A stretch of DNA of 64,000 nt, taken from IMG/VR virus record IMGVR_UViG_3300021057_000274, positions 310,001 to 374,000 of that record; one strand, given 5' to 3'. Origin of the DNA: a virus. Each line of letters begins with the position of its first letter. Positions within the stretch are counted from its first letter, which is position 1. The translations under genes were made by a program, and so were the position numbers. This document shows, piece after piece, positions 1 to 8,341 of this stretch. The notes under the pieces were generated by a model. That model was not told the DNA's origin and made no database searches. It saw nothing but the letters and a program-made list of their open reading frames with translations.

Positions 1-1
1 T

Positions 2-106
2 TACGGCGGCATCGTCATCAAGGCCGAGGACGCGCCGTGGGCGCTGCCAGGCGTCATCACCGATCTCAAGCTGCGCCGAGTCTACCCGATTACCGTGGAG
101 CGCTAA
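2..106 (+). CDS. C-terminal end of an unidentified protein (partial)
   Basis: An open frame enters from the left edge and stops at TAA 104-106. The 34 visible residues (ending RVYPITVER) match no family I recognise. The next ATG follows 3 bases after the stop, so it belongs to the same transcription unit. Confidence 0.6.
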   Translation, partial: YGGIVIKAEDAPWALPGVITDLKLRRVYPITVER

Positions 107-109
107 ATC

Positions 110-673
110 ATGTCCTCTCTCCGTGAGCAACTCCTCCAGCTTCTGGCCAACAAGGGGCACTCGCCCGTCGTCGAGGTCATCGGCATCATCTTCGATGACC
201 AGTATCTCGAGAAGGGCATGCAAGCTCGCGTAGTCGAGATTCATGAGGGGGTCGAGGGCGATCCCCAGATGGACGAGATCATCCTCGACTTCAGCGACTT
301 TGTCAGATCGAACCGGGCTCTCGAGCGACCCTCCTACTACGATCGAGCTGGCGTGCCGCGCTTGACCGCGACGGAGTCAGGGCACGTCCCGAAGAACAAT
401 CGGGAAGAGATCTACATCATGCACGACCAGTACGACAAGTGCTTGAAGCTCAACGACCGCCCGCTCTTCTTCGAATATCTTCGTCTGGTCGAGAGCGGAG
501 ACATCGGTAGATCGACTCCGATGGTCACCTACGTTGAGTGGCTTGAGCGCGGCGACGCGGCGTTTCGCAAGGCGGCCGAGATCGTGCGCGAGCAGGGTAA
601 GCTCCACAGGTGCAGCGCGCTCTCGATCGAGAGCACTTGCGCGGCGCTCTACGCGGCGAAGCTCGATGGCTAA
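110..673 (+). CDS. Hypothetical protein, 187 aa
   Basis: A soluble, acidic 187-aa protein with no signal peptide or membrane segment. I do not recognise a family. It starts 3 bases after the preceding stop, and its last 8 bases overlap the next start (ATGGCTAA), so translation is probably coupled. Its place beside dCMP deaminase and polymerase genes suggests a role in early or replication functions, but only by location. Confidence 0.75.
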   Translation: MSSLREQLLQLLANKGHSPVVEVIGIIFDDQYLEKGMQARVVEIHEGVEGDPQMDEIILDFSDFVRSNRALERPSYYDRAGVPRLTATESGHVPKNNREEIYIMHDQYDKCLKLNDRPLFFEYLRLVESGDIGRSTPMVTYVEWLERGDAAFRKAAEIVREQGKLHRCSALSIESTCAALYAAKLDG

Positions 674-893
674 GGAGCACTTGAAGCTTCCCGAGTTCGA
701 CAGGGTCGAGAAAGAGCTCGAGCTCATCTCGAGCGACTCCAACGTTCGCCTCGTGGTTGACTTCGACGACGTTAACCATGACGTCGTGGAGGAGCTGACG
801 AAGCTGATCGTCAAGGCGGTCAATAACATTCCCGTCGAGGAGTGGAGAGGGGCTGTCAAGGCGGGTAGAGATCGTCATCGGGAAGATCACTAA
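666..893 (+). CDS. Small acidic hypothetical protein, 75 aa
   Basis: The ATG at 666 lies inside the ATGGCTAA overlap with the upstream gene. The longer open frame beginning at 534 reads through the upstream gene with an Arg/Ser-rich shadow composition, so the internal start is preferred. The 75-aa product is rich in Glu, Asp and Val and has no recognised domain. Confidence 0.65.
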   Translation: MAKEHLKLPEFDRVEKELELISSDSNVRLVVDFDDVNHDVVEELTKLIVKAVNNIPVEEWRGAVKAGRDRHREDH

Positions 894-907
894 ATTCCTA
901 GCTCTTC

Positions 908-932
908 CAGAGTGTGTTAGAATTTCACTCTG
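908..932 (+). promoter_or_regulatory. -10 element inside an inverted repeat
   Basis: Arms CAGAGTG (908-914) and CACTCTG (926-932) flank the -10-like TTAGAAT (917-923). The start codon of the following gene lies in the right arm. This resembles the promoter/palindrome layouts at 33525 and 37860 and suggests a repressor site. That function is inferred. Confidence 0.5.
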
Positions 933-1486
933 TGAGACAACGAAAATCTCTCGATGAAACTTATCTCAGAATGGCTGAGGAGCTGGCGGACGGTAGAGTC
1001 TACGCCACCCGAGCTCAGGTCGGCGCCCTCCTGGTCAAGAACAAGACCATCATCGCCGAGGGATACAACGGCATGCCCGAGGGGTTTCCGAACGAGGACG
1101 TCGAGTACGTTGACGCGGAGGGGAACCTCCGTACGAGTCCCCTCGTTATTCACGCCGAGGCCAACATCTTCGACAAGCTCTCGAAGAACGGCTCGAACGC
1201 TGGTGCTCGTGACGCTACTCTCTATTGTAGCTTTTCTCCTTGCGTTCCCTGCGCTCTCCGCATCATCAATAACAGGGTCAAGAGGGTCGTCTTTCGAAAC
1301 CTATATCGGGACGTCACTTGCTTCGAGTATCTCAAGAAGGCCAACATCGAGATCGTTCACCTGCCATCCAGGGAGACCGTAGATGTCGAATCAGTGCGCG
1401 CTTCTCCACCCTATTTCTCGCGGAGTTGGAAGTTTCTCGCCGAGATTATCGCTCGTGTCAGTCGTCGTGGATCGCGAGCGTCGTAA
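932..1486 (+). CDS. dCMP deaminase (T4 Cd-like), 184 aa
   Basis: A zinc-dependent cytidine/deoxycytidylate deaminase, expected to convert dCMP to dUMP for phage dTTP synthesis. The zinc and catalytic motifs are visible: HAE at about residues 74-76 and SPCVPC with the PCxxC ligands. The N-terminal part (SLDETYL, then QVGALLVKN and GYNG) also fits the family. The frame could begin at GTG 914, but that lies inside the promoter. GTG 932, 8 nt after the -10, keeps the conserved SLDETYL segment and gives a leaderless mRNA. ATG 971 is a shorter option. The C-terminal 100 bases overlap the next frame. Confidence 0.85.
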   Translation: MRQRKSLDETYLRMAEELADGRVYATRAQVGALLVKNKTIIAEGYNGMPEGFPNEDVEYVDAEGNLRTSPLVIHAEANIFDKLSKNGSNAGARDATLYCSFSPCVPCALRIINNRVKRVVFRNLYRDVTCFEYLKKANIEIVHLPSRETVDVESVRASPPYFSRSWKFLAEIIARVSRRGSRAS

Positions 1487-1673
1487 CAAGATCTACGCGA
1501 TCATTCGCGAGAGCCGAAAGGTCTTTCCCAAGGCCGAAGAGCAAGCGCGGCGAAAGAAGTGGGTGAGAGCTCGCCTCTTCATGACGTTCAGGGGCATCAA
1601 GGAGGTCAAGGTCCGCATGGACGGCGCGAGGAACGTCACGACCGCGCGCAGCTTGCCAGGGCTTGAGCTCTAA
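1383..1673 (+). CDS. Small basic hypothetical protein (start uncertain)
   Basis: A Lys/Arg-rich protein with no recognised family. ATG 1383 would overlap the deaminase gene by 104 bases. GTG 1455 or GTG 1467 would remove most of the overlap and start at the helical, basic part (near VVVDRERR). The stop overlaps the TTG start of the polymerase fragment that follows. Confidence 0.5.
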   Translation: MSNQCALLHPISRGVGSFSPRLSLVSVVVDRERRNKIYAIIRESRKVFPKAEEQARRKKWVRARLFMTFRGIKEVKVRMDGARNVTTARSLPGLEL

Positions 1674-2196
1674 GCCTCTCGACCTCGGAGACCGGCTCCT
1701 CTGGCCTGACGGCGTCAGCACGGTAACGCCAGAGAAGCTTTCCGACTACATCGTCAAGGTCGGAGCTAGTAAGCTGGCGGTGACGGAGCTCACGCCAGAG
1801 ATCGAGCAGTTCAACCAGACCTCCGACGCTCAGATCGGCGTCAAGACCGACGTTGACCCGACTCTCTTTCCTCCAGCATGGACGCTTCCAGAGCGGTATA
1901 AATATCTGGATCTTGAGTCGTACCTTGTCGGGCTAGCTGATAAGATCGAGCGAGACGAGCTCTACGAGAAGCGATTGCAACGCCTCTCGGAGGAGATCGA
2001 GCTCTTCGATAAGCTAGGGTTAGATCAAGTGCTTAGAGCGCTGATCTACGTCCTCGACATGCTGCGCGAGAAGGGTCAAGTGTGGGGCGTCGGGCGAGGA
2101 AGTTCTTGCTCTAGCTACCTCCTCTACCTCATCGGACTGCATGACGTTGATCCTGTTAAGTACGGCATCGAGGTGACTGACTTTTTGAGAGAGTAA
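1663..2196 (+). CDS. C-family (DnaE-like) DNA polymerase, first palm fragment, 177 aa
   Basis: Residues ~95-177 match the first part of the bacterial DNA polymerase III alpha palm: a helix around ELYEKRL, then VGRGSSCSSYLLYL and DVDPVKYG, which parallel the family's GRGSxxGSLVAY and DxDPLxY. The reading frame stops after TDFLRE, just where DnaE proteins continue into the PDxDxDF catalytic motif. That motif opens the gene at 8799. No PHP, fingers or clamp-binding part is present here. The likely start is TTG 1663, overlapping the upstream stop. The two proteins presumably assemble, together with any other subunits, as the replicative polymerase; this is inference. Confidence 0.75.
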   Translation: MSSKPLDLGDRLLWPDGVSTVTPEKLSDYIVKVGASKLAVTELTPEIEQFNQTSDAQIGVKTDVDPTLFPPAWTLPERYKYLDLESYLVGLADKIERDELYEKRLQRLSEEIELFDKLGLDQVLRALIYVLDMLREKGQVWGVGRGSSCSSYLLYLIGLHDVDPVKYGIEVTDFLRE

Positions 2197-2199
2197 TCC

Positions 2200-2637
2200 G
2201 TGAAGATCACCGAGCTTCTGAGCGAGAGCAAGACTAGCATCAAGGCCACCACGGTATTCACCGTGCGCCTCGTTCCGCAAGATCAGATCAAAACTGCGGA
2301 TCACTTTGGGTCGCGATCCGAAAATCCTGGGGTGTACATCGAGCTCCAGAAGATCTTCAAGGCCCTCGGAAAGAAGGTCACCGAGGGTGGTGTTTGGGAC
2401 TTCGATGAGGATTCCCAGCAAACTCAGTTCAAGAAGATCGTCAAGAAGTTGGGTCTCAATCCCGATGACATCAATCCAGATAAGTTGAAAGCTGCTGGAT
2501 TCACGCTCCTCTATACCGGCAGCACCATGCTCCTCTGGCAGAATAAAGAGCGCGAAGCCTTTATCTCGATCACGAAGCCAGGGCATCGCGATGCCTATAC
2601 CCCGACAGTCGTTTACATCACTAGCTCAACCAAATAA
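2200..2637 (+). CDS. Capsid-targeted-type protein, 145 aa
   Basis: The N-terminus MKITELLSES resembles the T4 capsid-targeting sequences (MELITELFDED of Alt, MKTYQEFIAEA of internal proteins). About fifteen proteins in this window share such a peptide. In T4 the peptide brings proteins into the prohead core and is removed by the gp21 protease. The rest of the protein is not recognised. GTG start, 3 bases after the polymerase fragment. Confidence 0.6.
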   Translation: MKITELLSESKTSIKATTVFTVRLVPQDQIKTADHFGSRSENPGVYIELQKIFKALGKKVTEGGVWDFDEDSQQTQFKKIVKKLGLNPDDINPDKLKAAGFTLLYTGSTMLLWQNKEREAFISITKPGHRDAYTPTVVYITSSTK

Positions 2638-2647
2638 GGAAGAAGAA

Positions 2648-2887
2648 ATGCCACGCAATGTACGCACCGCCCGCGGCGAGGTCGTTGACTTCGACGCCAT
2701 CATCATCAAGCAGCAGCTGGCGCAGGCCCCGATGAACGTCGAGGTTGCTCGCCGCCGCAACTTTATCGACTCGAAGGAAGGCAAGGGCCGCGCCGCTAAG
2801 ACAGCGACTCAGGTCGAGGCCCTCCCGGCTGGCGACAATCTCGGTGAGATCGCTCCCATCGTTCCGCCGACGGAAGAAGCGAAGTAA
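2648..2887 (+). CDS. Small conserved-looking hypothetical protein, 79 aa
   Basis: ATG 2648 has a good AAGGAAGAAGA ribosome binding site; the longer frame from 2591 overlaps the previous gene. The product begins PRNVRTARGEVVDFD and has an Ala/Glu-rich tail. It resembles small conserved proteins of T4-superfamily phages, but I cannot assign a function. Confidence 0.65.
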   Translation: MPRNVRTARGEVVDFDAIIIKQQLAQAPMNVEVARRRNFIDSKEGKGRAAKTATQVEALPAGDNLGEIAPIVPPTEEAK

Positions 2888-2890
2888 CTC

Positions 2891-3550
2891 GTGATCAAGC
2901 TCTCTCTGAGAGAATCGCTCGTCCTCGCCGAGGCGCGCGACCCCGACAAGCGCTACAAGGAGATTTACGCTAAGAATGAGGTAGATCGAGTGATCCTCGC
3001 GCTCACGGGAACCGATTCGGCGGTCTGGACGAAGCTTCTTCGCTCGTACGATCGCATTCAAAAGCTAATTGAGCGGGCGAAGTTTAAGCACGAGGAGAAG
3101 AACAAGGAGCTTCGCTCTAGGATCTCGGAGCTCTTCGACGCGGATGATGTCTTCGTCACTCGTGTCGTCGAGACAGCTAGATTCACGGCGATGCTCTACA
3201 AGAAGGCCCGTCCCGATTCGACGCCGAAGGATCCGCCGACGGTGACCGACTGGGAGGCCGTCGCGAGGGATCTCCAGAAGCTCTTGACCGATGATCTCAT
3301 CCCGCAAGCCGAAGCGATCATCGCTGCGCACACGAAGCTCAAGAAGGTCAACGCGGAAAAGGCGCCAAATCTCAAGGTCGAGCCGAAGCCAGATCACTCA
3401 GGCCCGCTCGAGGAGGGATTGGGTGACGCGTTTACCGCGTTAAAGAGGGCAGCTCAAGCTCTCCTCAAGCAAGTCACTCGTTGGGCGCTGGGATACGACA
3501 AGAAGCTAGCCAAGCTGAAGGCCAGAGCCGGTTTAGTAAGTAGCAAGTAG
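2891..3550 (+). CDS. Helical capsid-targeted-type protein, 219 aa
   Basis: Begins with a Leu/Glu-rich peptide (SLRESLVLAEA) that contains two possible prohead-protease sites of the (L/I)xxE type. The remainder is strongly helical and charged, with a basic C-terminus, like an internal head or scaffold-core protein. GTG start, 3 bases after the previous stop. Function is inferred from the N-terminal peptide only. Confidence 0.55.
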   Translation: MIKLSLRESLVLAEARDPDKRYKEIYAKNEVDRVILALTGTDSAVWTKLLRSYDRIQKLIERAKFKHEEKNKELRSRISELFDADDVFVTRVVETARFTAMLYKKARPDSTPKDPPTVTDWEAVARDLQKLLTDDLIPQAEAIIAAHTKLKKVNAEKAPNLKVEPKPDHSGPLEEGLGDAFTALKRAAQALLKQVTRWALGYDKKLAKLKARAGLVSSK

Positions 3551-3575
3551 TACCTCATACTAAAGGAAAGTCATA

Positions 3576-3887
3576 ATGAAGATCCTTCCGATCAGGAAGA
3601 ACGTCATCTTTCAGTTCGCCGAGAGCACGGTCAGCGGTCGCTTCATCAACTCGACCGAGTCCGGGATCATCGTCACCTCGGACGATAAGAATCAGACAGG
3701 TTCACCGCGCTGGGTACGCATCACTCACGTCGGTCCTGACGTCGACGAGGAGATCAAGCCCGGCACCTTCGCTCTCGTCGAGGCCGGTAAGTGGACGATC
3801 GGCTTCTACGTTGACAGCATTCGCTACTGGAAGACCGAGGAGAGCTTCGTGATGGCTCTCTCGGATGAGCCCTACCACACTTACTGA
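3576..3887 (+). CDS. Probable GroES-like co-chaperonin (gp31 analogue), 103 aa
   Basis: Length and pattern fit the GroES/gp31 fold: an N-terminal strand (KILPIRKNVIFQF), a mobile-loop-like region (FINSTESGIIVTS), a central THVGPDVDEEIKPGTFALVE segment like the family's 'VvavGpdv..ikvGd.Vl', and a C-terminal strand ending the barrel. Phage gp31 replaces host GroES on GroEL for capsid-protein folding. RBS AAAGGAAAG precedes ATG. Similarity is by eye and moderate. Its last base is the first base of the next ATG. Confidence 0.55.
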   Translation: MKILPIRKNVIFQFAESTVSGRFINSTESGIIVTSDDKNQTGSPRWVRITHVGPDVDEEIKPGTFALVEAGKWTIGFYVDSIRYWKTEESFVMALSDEPYHTY

Positions 3888-5110
3888 TGTTCTTCATCGC
3901 TCTCGTCTTGCTTGTCGCTCTCTTGATGGAGGGCATCGGATCGTTCATCTCGGTGATCGGCTTCGGCGCCCTCTTCTCGATGAACCCGATCATCATGACG
4001 ATGGCGGTGATCCTTGACGCAGCTAAGATCGTCTCCGTCACCTTCCTCTACCAGTGCTGGAGAGACCTAGGCTGGTGGTGGAAGACGACCTTCATCCCCG
4101 CCGCCATCTTCCTCGTCATCATCACTTCAGCGGGCGTGTTCGGCTACCTGACAGGTGAGTTTCAGAGAGCGCTTCAGCCCAACATGCAATCGGTGTTGCA
4201 GGTGGAGTCGCTCAAGCGTGAGAAGGTGAGCGTCGACGCCGAGCGCACGCAGCTGCTCGACGAGAAGGCGAAGATCGACAAGCAGATCGCTCAGCTCCCG
4301 GACGAGAGCGTCGCGGGACGTCAGCGTCTCATCCGCTCGTTCGCCCCAGATCTCAACAGGATCCGCGGACGGATGGACGTCGTCACCAAGCGCGGTGACG
4401 AGCTGACCAAGGAGATCTTGCAGGCCGAGAGCGAGAACGTCGAGAAGGCCGTACACGTCGGGCCGATCCTCTACGTCGCGAAGGTGTTCGAGATCACCGT
4501 CGAGGAGGCGAGCAAGTGGATCATCCTCATGCTCGTGCTCGTGTTCGACCCTCTCGCGATCATGCTGGTGCTCGCTGGAAACTTTCTCATCGCGAGGAGG
4601 AGAGAGAGACTAGCTCCTGCCGTCGAGGAGAAGCTCGCGTTCAAGAAGGTTGAGCCTGGAGCATGCCCGATCGGGTTAGATCACCAACCGATGATCTGCA
4701 GCGCAGGGGTGTGTGACTTCTGTCGCGACTATCGCAAGAAGGCTAAGGACGAGGCCGAAAAGCCTGCCGGATATGACGAGGAGCCGTTTGACACCACAGG
4801 CTTCGCTGACTCATCCTCTAGCGTCGACGGCGTGACGAGGACGGAGGCGATCGGGAAGATCGAGCCGATCAAGGGCAACTTCGAGTCGACGCTCTCGTCA
4901 GCTCAGACCAGGTTTGAGGAGCCGCTTCCGCCAGCTCCGTCATCAGAGGAGGCCGAGCAGCTCATCGAGGAGATCGCTCCGTTGGTCGAGGGAGAGCCGG
5001 TGATTCCCCCGAGCGAGCTTGAGTCACTCAACGTCACTCTTCCGAGCGCGCTCGTTCGTGAGGGAGCTCGCACGTTCTCCGTGCGACGTCACCTCTACGA
5101 AGCTCTCTAA
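3887..5110 (+). CDS. Multi-pass membrane protein with coiled coil, 407 aa
   Basis: Hydrophobic segments at about residues 1-30, 35-55 and 65-90 are followed by a charged coiled-coil stretch (~100-185) and another membrane pair (~210-240). A cysteine cluster (CPIGLDHQPMIC, CDFC) at ~260-285 could bind zinc. The C-terminal third is acidic and low in complexity. I do not recognise a family; an inner-membrane protein acting on the infected cell is likely. Confidence 0.7.
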   Translation: MFFIALVLLVALLMEGIGSFISVIGFGALFSMNPIIMTMAVILDAAKIVSVTFLYQCWRDLGWWWKTTFIPAAIFLVIITSAGVFGYLTGEFQRALQPNMQSVLQVESLKREKVSVDAERTQLLDEKAKIDKQIAQLPDESVAGRQRLIRSFAPDLNRIRGRMDVVTKRGDELTKEILQAESENVEKAVHVGPILYVAKVFEITVEEASKWIILMLVLVFDPLAIMLVLAGNFLIARRRERLAPAVEEKLAFKKVEPGACPIGLDHQPMICSAGVCDFCRDYRKKAKDEAEKPAGYDEEPFDTTGFADSSSSVDGVTRTEAIGKIEPIKGNFESTLSSAQTRFEEPLPPAPSSEEAEQLIEEIAPLVEGEPVIPPSELESLNVTLPSALVREGARTFSVRRHLYEAL

Positions 5111-5112
5111 AA

Positions 5113-5141
5113 TTTCACCGTTGAGGTTTGGCGGTTACAAT
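5113..5141 (+). promoter_or_regulatory. Promoter of the clamp-loader operon
   Basis: TTTCAC (5113-5118), a 17-base spacer and TACAAT (5136-5141), in the 25-base gap before the 5' leader of the clamp-loader gene. It fits the phage's TTTACT-N17-TACAAT pattern. Confidence 0.6.
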
Positions 5142-5175
5142 CCTCTCTCGGTAGCACTCACTAACGCGAGAGAGC

Positions 5176-6114
5176 ATGGCAGCCAAGAGACTCTGGACCG
5201 AGGCCCACCGGCCGAGGTCACTTGATCAATACGTCTTTCAAAACGAACAGCACCGCGAGCAGATCAACAAGTTCGTCGCTGAGAAGGACATTCCTCACCT
5301 TCTCCTCACCGGCACTCAAGGCTCCGGGAAGACCACCCTAGCCGAGATCCTCATCTCCGAGCTAGGCCTCGAGGACGTCGACGTTCTCCGCGAGAACGCG
5401 TCGAACAAGACAGGCATCGACTACATCCGCGAGGTGATCATCAACTTCGCCAGCTCCTACGCGATGAACGGGCGCTTCAAGGTCATCAAGCTCGAGGAGT
5501 TCGACCGAGTGTCTCCCGCCGGCCAGGACTCGCTTAAGGCGGTGATGGAGGAGTGCTCTGACACGTGTCGCTTCGTTTGCACGGCGAACCACGAGAACCG
5601 AATCATCGCCCCTCTCAAGTCTAGGTTTCAGCACCTCCGCTTCAAGGCGCCCGGGAAGGATGACGTGATAGTCAGGGCGGCTGAGATCTTGATCGCCGAG
5701 GACATCGAGTTCGACCTGGATGTTCTAGACAAGTACATCTCGCAAGCCTACCCCGACATCCGGAAGATCATCAATAACCTCCAGCTCAACGCGATCGGCA
5801 AGAAGCTGAGGACTCCCTCAACCGACGTCGACGGCAACGACTACCAGTTTCAGCTCCTCGACCTGATCGCCGCGGGTGACCTCCGCGAGATTCGCCGTCT
5901 CGTCTCGGAGCAATGCACGTCAGAGCAGATCGGTGAGGTCTTCGAGTTCCTCTACCGCAACCTCGACAAGCATCCCAAGCTCAAGGATCGCGCCGCCTAC
6001 GAGCAGTGCCTAGTCATCTTGGCCGAGGGCCTCTACAAGCACGGAATGGTCGCGATCCCGCACCTCAACTTCGAGGCGACATGCATCCGCATGTTCGCGC
6101 TGACCGGCGAGTGA
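5176..6114 (+). CDS. Clamp loader large subunit (T4 gp44-like), 312 aa
   Basis: An AAA+ ATPase of the T4 gp44/RFC type that loads the sliding clamp. Visible: the N-terminal WTEAHRPRSLDQYV box of clamp loaders, Walker A GTQGSGKT (residues 46-53), a Walker B-like IKLEEFD in place of the usual DExx, sensor-type TANHENRI and the SRF arginine-finger motif. Length is close to T4 gp44 (319 aa). It is followed two small genes later by a gp62-like subunit, as in T4. The altered Walker B (EE rather than DE) is worth noting but is common in phage loaders. Confidence 0.88.
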   Translation: MAAKRLWTEAHRPRSLDQYVFQNEQHREQINKFVAEKDIPHLLLTGTQGSGKTTLAEILISELGLEDVDVLRENASNKTGIDYIREVIINFASSYAMNGRFKVIKLEEFDRVSPAGQDSLKAVMEECSDTCRFVCTANHENRIIAPLKSRFQHLRFKAPGKDDVIVRAAEILIAEDIEFDLDVLDKYISQAYPDIRKIINNLQLNAIGKKLRTPSTDVDGNDYQFQLLDLIAAGDLREIRRLVSEQCTSEQIGEVFEFLYRNLDKHPKLKDRAAYEQCLVILAEGLYKHGMVAIPHLNFEATCIRMFALTGE

Positions 6115-6233
6115 AATTCTACCGAGACCAGGACCTCGACTGGATCTACATGAAGGGCTATCGCTTCGCGTACGTCGTCGAGGACGGGGTGCTCTACAAG
6201 GTCGCGCAAGCGATGGTCAAGCATGCTTCATAA
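6111..6233 (+). CDS. Small protein, 40 aa
   Basis: GTG 6111 overlaps the gp44-like stop (GTGA). The product starts KFYRDQDLDWIYMKGYR; there is no recognised family. The overlap and coding-like composition support it. Confidence 0.55.
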   Translation: MKFYRDQDLDWIYMKGYRFAYVVEDGVLYKVAQAMVKHAS

Positions 6234-6366
6234 GTTGCTCTGCTGGCTGGGTCTGCATGAGGCTACCGCCGAGCGAGAGCACGTCTTTTACAGCAACCGC
6301 ACCATGATCGAGATCTACCGCTGCGAGAGATGCCAGGGATCCGTGATGAGGGAGTACGGTGGCTAG
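6223..6366 (+). CDS. Small zinc-ribbon-like protein (DUF1660-like), 47 aa
   Basis: ATG 6223 overlaps the previous gene by 11 bases and ends inside the next start region. The pattern 'LLCWLGLHE ... YRCERCQG' resembles small phage proteins of the DUF1660 type, with an N-terminal CxxGxH and a C-terminal CxxC that could share a zinc. The function of that family is unknown. Confidence 0.5.
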   Translation: MLHKLLCWLGLHEATAEREHVFYSNRTMIEIYRCERCQGSVMREYGG

Positions 6367-6823
6367 GGAGAGAGCGTTAGACATCTTTCCGCTTCTCGAG
6401 CGGATCGACCGTAAGGATTACGGGATCTGGAGCTCTCTCAACGAGGCTCAGCGCAAAGAGTTCTCGGCGCTGATCGTCATGCGCTGGATGGCCGGAACCA
6501 CCGATCCAATGCAGCTCATCTTTCTCAATGAGCTGGTGAACGTCCTCGTCTTCTCGCTCCCGAATCACGACGAGCTGATGTTGAAGCTCCTCACCGTGTG
6601 TTCAAACGGCCAGCGAAAGAGATACAATTGGGTGCAATACAAGGTGGTCGGATCCAAGAAGGTCAAGCGGTCGATCGAGCTGATCGCGAGCCACTACGGC
6701 CTCTCGATCGAGGAGGCCGAGGACTCTCGGCGTCTCTTCTCCGACGAGGAGATCATGACCCTCGCGGAGATGGCTGGCCTCCAGAAGGATGAGATCACGG
6801 AGCTTAAGAAGGAGTTGAAATGA
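6359..6823 (+). CDS. Clamp loader small subunit (T4 gp62-like), 154 aa
   Basis: Matches the pattern of phage gp62-type subunits: DIFPLLERIDRKDYGIW near the N-terminus, a RWMAG segment, LNELVN, KRYNWVQY, and a helical C-terminus with AEMAGLQKDE. Shorter than T4 gp62 (187 aa). It is expected to pair with the gp44-like protein (4:1 in T4). GTG start overlapping the upstream gene. Confidence 0.7.
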   Translation: MARERALDIFPLLERIDRKDYGIWSSLNEAQRKEFSALIVMRWMAGTTDPMQLIFLNELVNVLVFSLPNHDELMLKLLTVCSNGQRKRYNWVQYKVVGSKKVKRSIELIASHYGLSIEEAEDSRRLFSDEEIMTLAEMAGLQKDEITELKKELK

Positions 6824-7023
6824 CCGAGGAAGAGGTAGCTCTCAGGGCGATCTTAGCGCACAGACGGTTCAAGGCTGAGATCGCGGTCGAGGGAATGTTG
6901 ATCAACCATCGAGGATCCTCGAGGTTGACCGCTGACGCGATGGTTGACGCGGTGATCAGGATCATGGACGGGGAAGAGGTCGATGCTCCCAAGCCCTGGC
7001 AAAAGTACGCGGTTAAGCTATGA
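6820..7023 (+). CDS. Hypothetical protein, 67 aa
   Basis: ATGA overlap with the gp62-like stop and another ATGA overlap at its own end. Small, mixed alpha/beta composition. No family recognised. Confidence 0.6.
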   Translation: MTEEEVALRAILAHRRFKAEIAVEGMLINHRGSSRLTADAMVDAVIRIMDGEEVDAPKPWQKYAVKL

Positions 7024-7220
7024 CCCATCGCCTCGATGACGTTCTCTCGAGAATGTCTTATCAGGATCTTGTCGTTCTCGCCGAGGATGGTGCTGGAATC
7101 ATCTTCACGAAGAGCTCGCTGACGAAGGCCCAAGTGATCAAGTTTCTCTCGGAGACCCTTATCCACAACGTGAATCGCTCGATCATGATCGGGCAACTTA
7201 AGGCCATGCTAAAGGATTGA
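7020..7220 (+). CDS. Hypothetical protein, 66 aa
   Basis: Starts in an ATGA overlap and runs to one base before the next GTG. Helical, with a Leu-rich C-terminal half. No family recognised. Confidence 0.6.
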   Translation: MTHRLDDVLSRMSYQDLVVLAEDGAGIIFTKSSLTKAQVIKFLSETLIHNVNRSIMIGQLKAMLKD

Positions 7221-7221
7221 A

Positions 7222-7896
7222 GTGATCTCGCCTTACAAGTGCATGTTCTGCAAGAAGGCGCTCCCCTCGGAGCGTGTCTTCATGCGGCACCAGTGCACTC
7301 AGATGGTGCGATCCAAGGAGATCCAGACCGTCATCGGCCAGGTCGCCTTCGGGCTCTACAAGCATTGGCTCGAGAAGCAACGCCGCACCCCGCCGTCGAT
7401 CGAGACCTTCTGCACGAGTGCGTACTACACCCCGTTCATCAAGTTCGCAGAGTGGGTGCGCGAGACTGGCATCATAGATCCGAAGAAGTACGTCGAGGTC
7501 ATGCTTGAGAAGAAGATCGCGCCGTCGCTCTGGCGCCGCAACGAAGCGTACCAGTTTTTCCTCGAGCACGTCGACAAGCGAACCAATCCCTACGACCAGG
7601 CGACGACGACCGTCGAGACGCTCATGACGCTCGCTGAGGGCCTCGAGTGCGCGCCGGGCGAGGTTTTCGCCAAGTTTACCGCGGGAGAGATCCTCGAGCT
7701 GATCCAGCAGCGTCGCCTCTCGCCGTGGCTTCTCTTTTGCTCGAGAGCGTTCAAGGACTGGGTCAATACCCTCCACGAGGGTGATCGGTCAGCGCTGATG
7801 AAGGGAATCGGCATCGACTACTGGGCGCTCCAGCTCGAGAAGCGCCCGGAGGTGGTCAAGGCGCTGAAGGAGATCGCGAGTGAGCTCGGCATCTGA
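7222..7896 (+). CDS. Zinc-finger protein, 224 aa
   Basis: An N-terminal C2H2/C2HC finger (CMFC ... RHQC, residues ~7-26) is followed by a helical, Trp-rich body. The protein sits in the replication cluster downstream of the clamp loader and probably binds nucleic acid or a replication partner (inference). The C-terminal 17 bases overlap the next gene's GTG. I cannot name the family. Confidence 0.65.
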   Translation: MISPYKCMFCKKALPSERVFMRHQCTQMVRSKEIQTVIGQVAFGLYKHWLEKQRRTPPSIETFCTSAYYTPFIKFAEWVRETGIIDPKKYVEVMLEKKIAPSLWRRNEAYQFFLEHVDKRTNPYDQATTTVETLMTLAEGLECAPGEVFAKFTAGEILELIQQRRLSPWLLFCSRAFKDWVNTLHEGDRSALMKGIGIDYWALQLEKRPEVVKALKEIASELGI

Positions 7897-8137
7897 CATC
7901 GAGGCGCAGTTCAACACCATGCTCTCGCTGTGCGAGAATGGAGCCATCTCACGTCGAGCTTTGGTAGAGTGGATCAAGAAACACATCGATCCTGGATTTG
8001 CTGACGCGCTAGAGGCGTGGCATGACATGACGGGCGAGTACATCTCTCCTCCGCAGAACATGAAGTTTGAGGTAGATCTTCTCCCCGAGCAAGTGAAGAT
8101 CTACGAGGTCTTCAAGAGGAACGGTCTAGCTGGCTAG
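7880..8137 (+). CDS. Hypothetical protein, 85 aa
   Basis: GTG start overlapping the zinc-finger gene. The sequence looks like a small globular helical protein. No family recognised. Confidence 0.6.
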   Translation: MSSASDIEAQFNTMLSLCENGAISRRALVEWIKKHIDPGFADALEAWHDMTGEYISPPQNMKFEVDLLPEQVKIYEVFKRNGLAG

Positions 8138-8179
8138 AGAGTAAATATTCGGGCGTGTTGTCAGCAAGAAGGAGGTAGT

Positions 8180-8341
8180 ATGAGCCGAGCCCGATACCTC
8201 AAGCTTCTAGAGCGCCAAGTCGACGCTTCTAGGCGAGTCATAAATGACCTCACCCGTGAGCTTCATGAAGTTCGCGAGATGTTGAAGGAAACGCAACAAC
8301 GAGATGAGCGACAACAACGTCAAGCCGCCCCAGCCAACTAA
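8180..8341 (+). CDS. Short helical protein, 53 aa
   Basis: ATG 8180 is preceded by a strong AAGGAGG ribosome binding site. The whole product is a charged amphipathic helix with a Gln/Arg-rich tail, so a coiled coil is likely. It overlaps the next gene by 38 bases. Confidence 0.6.
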   Translation: MSRARYLKLLERQVDASRRVINDLTRELHEVREMLKETQQRDERQQRQAAPAN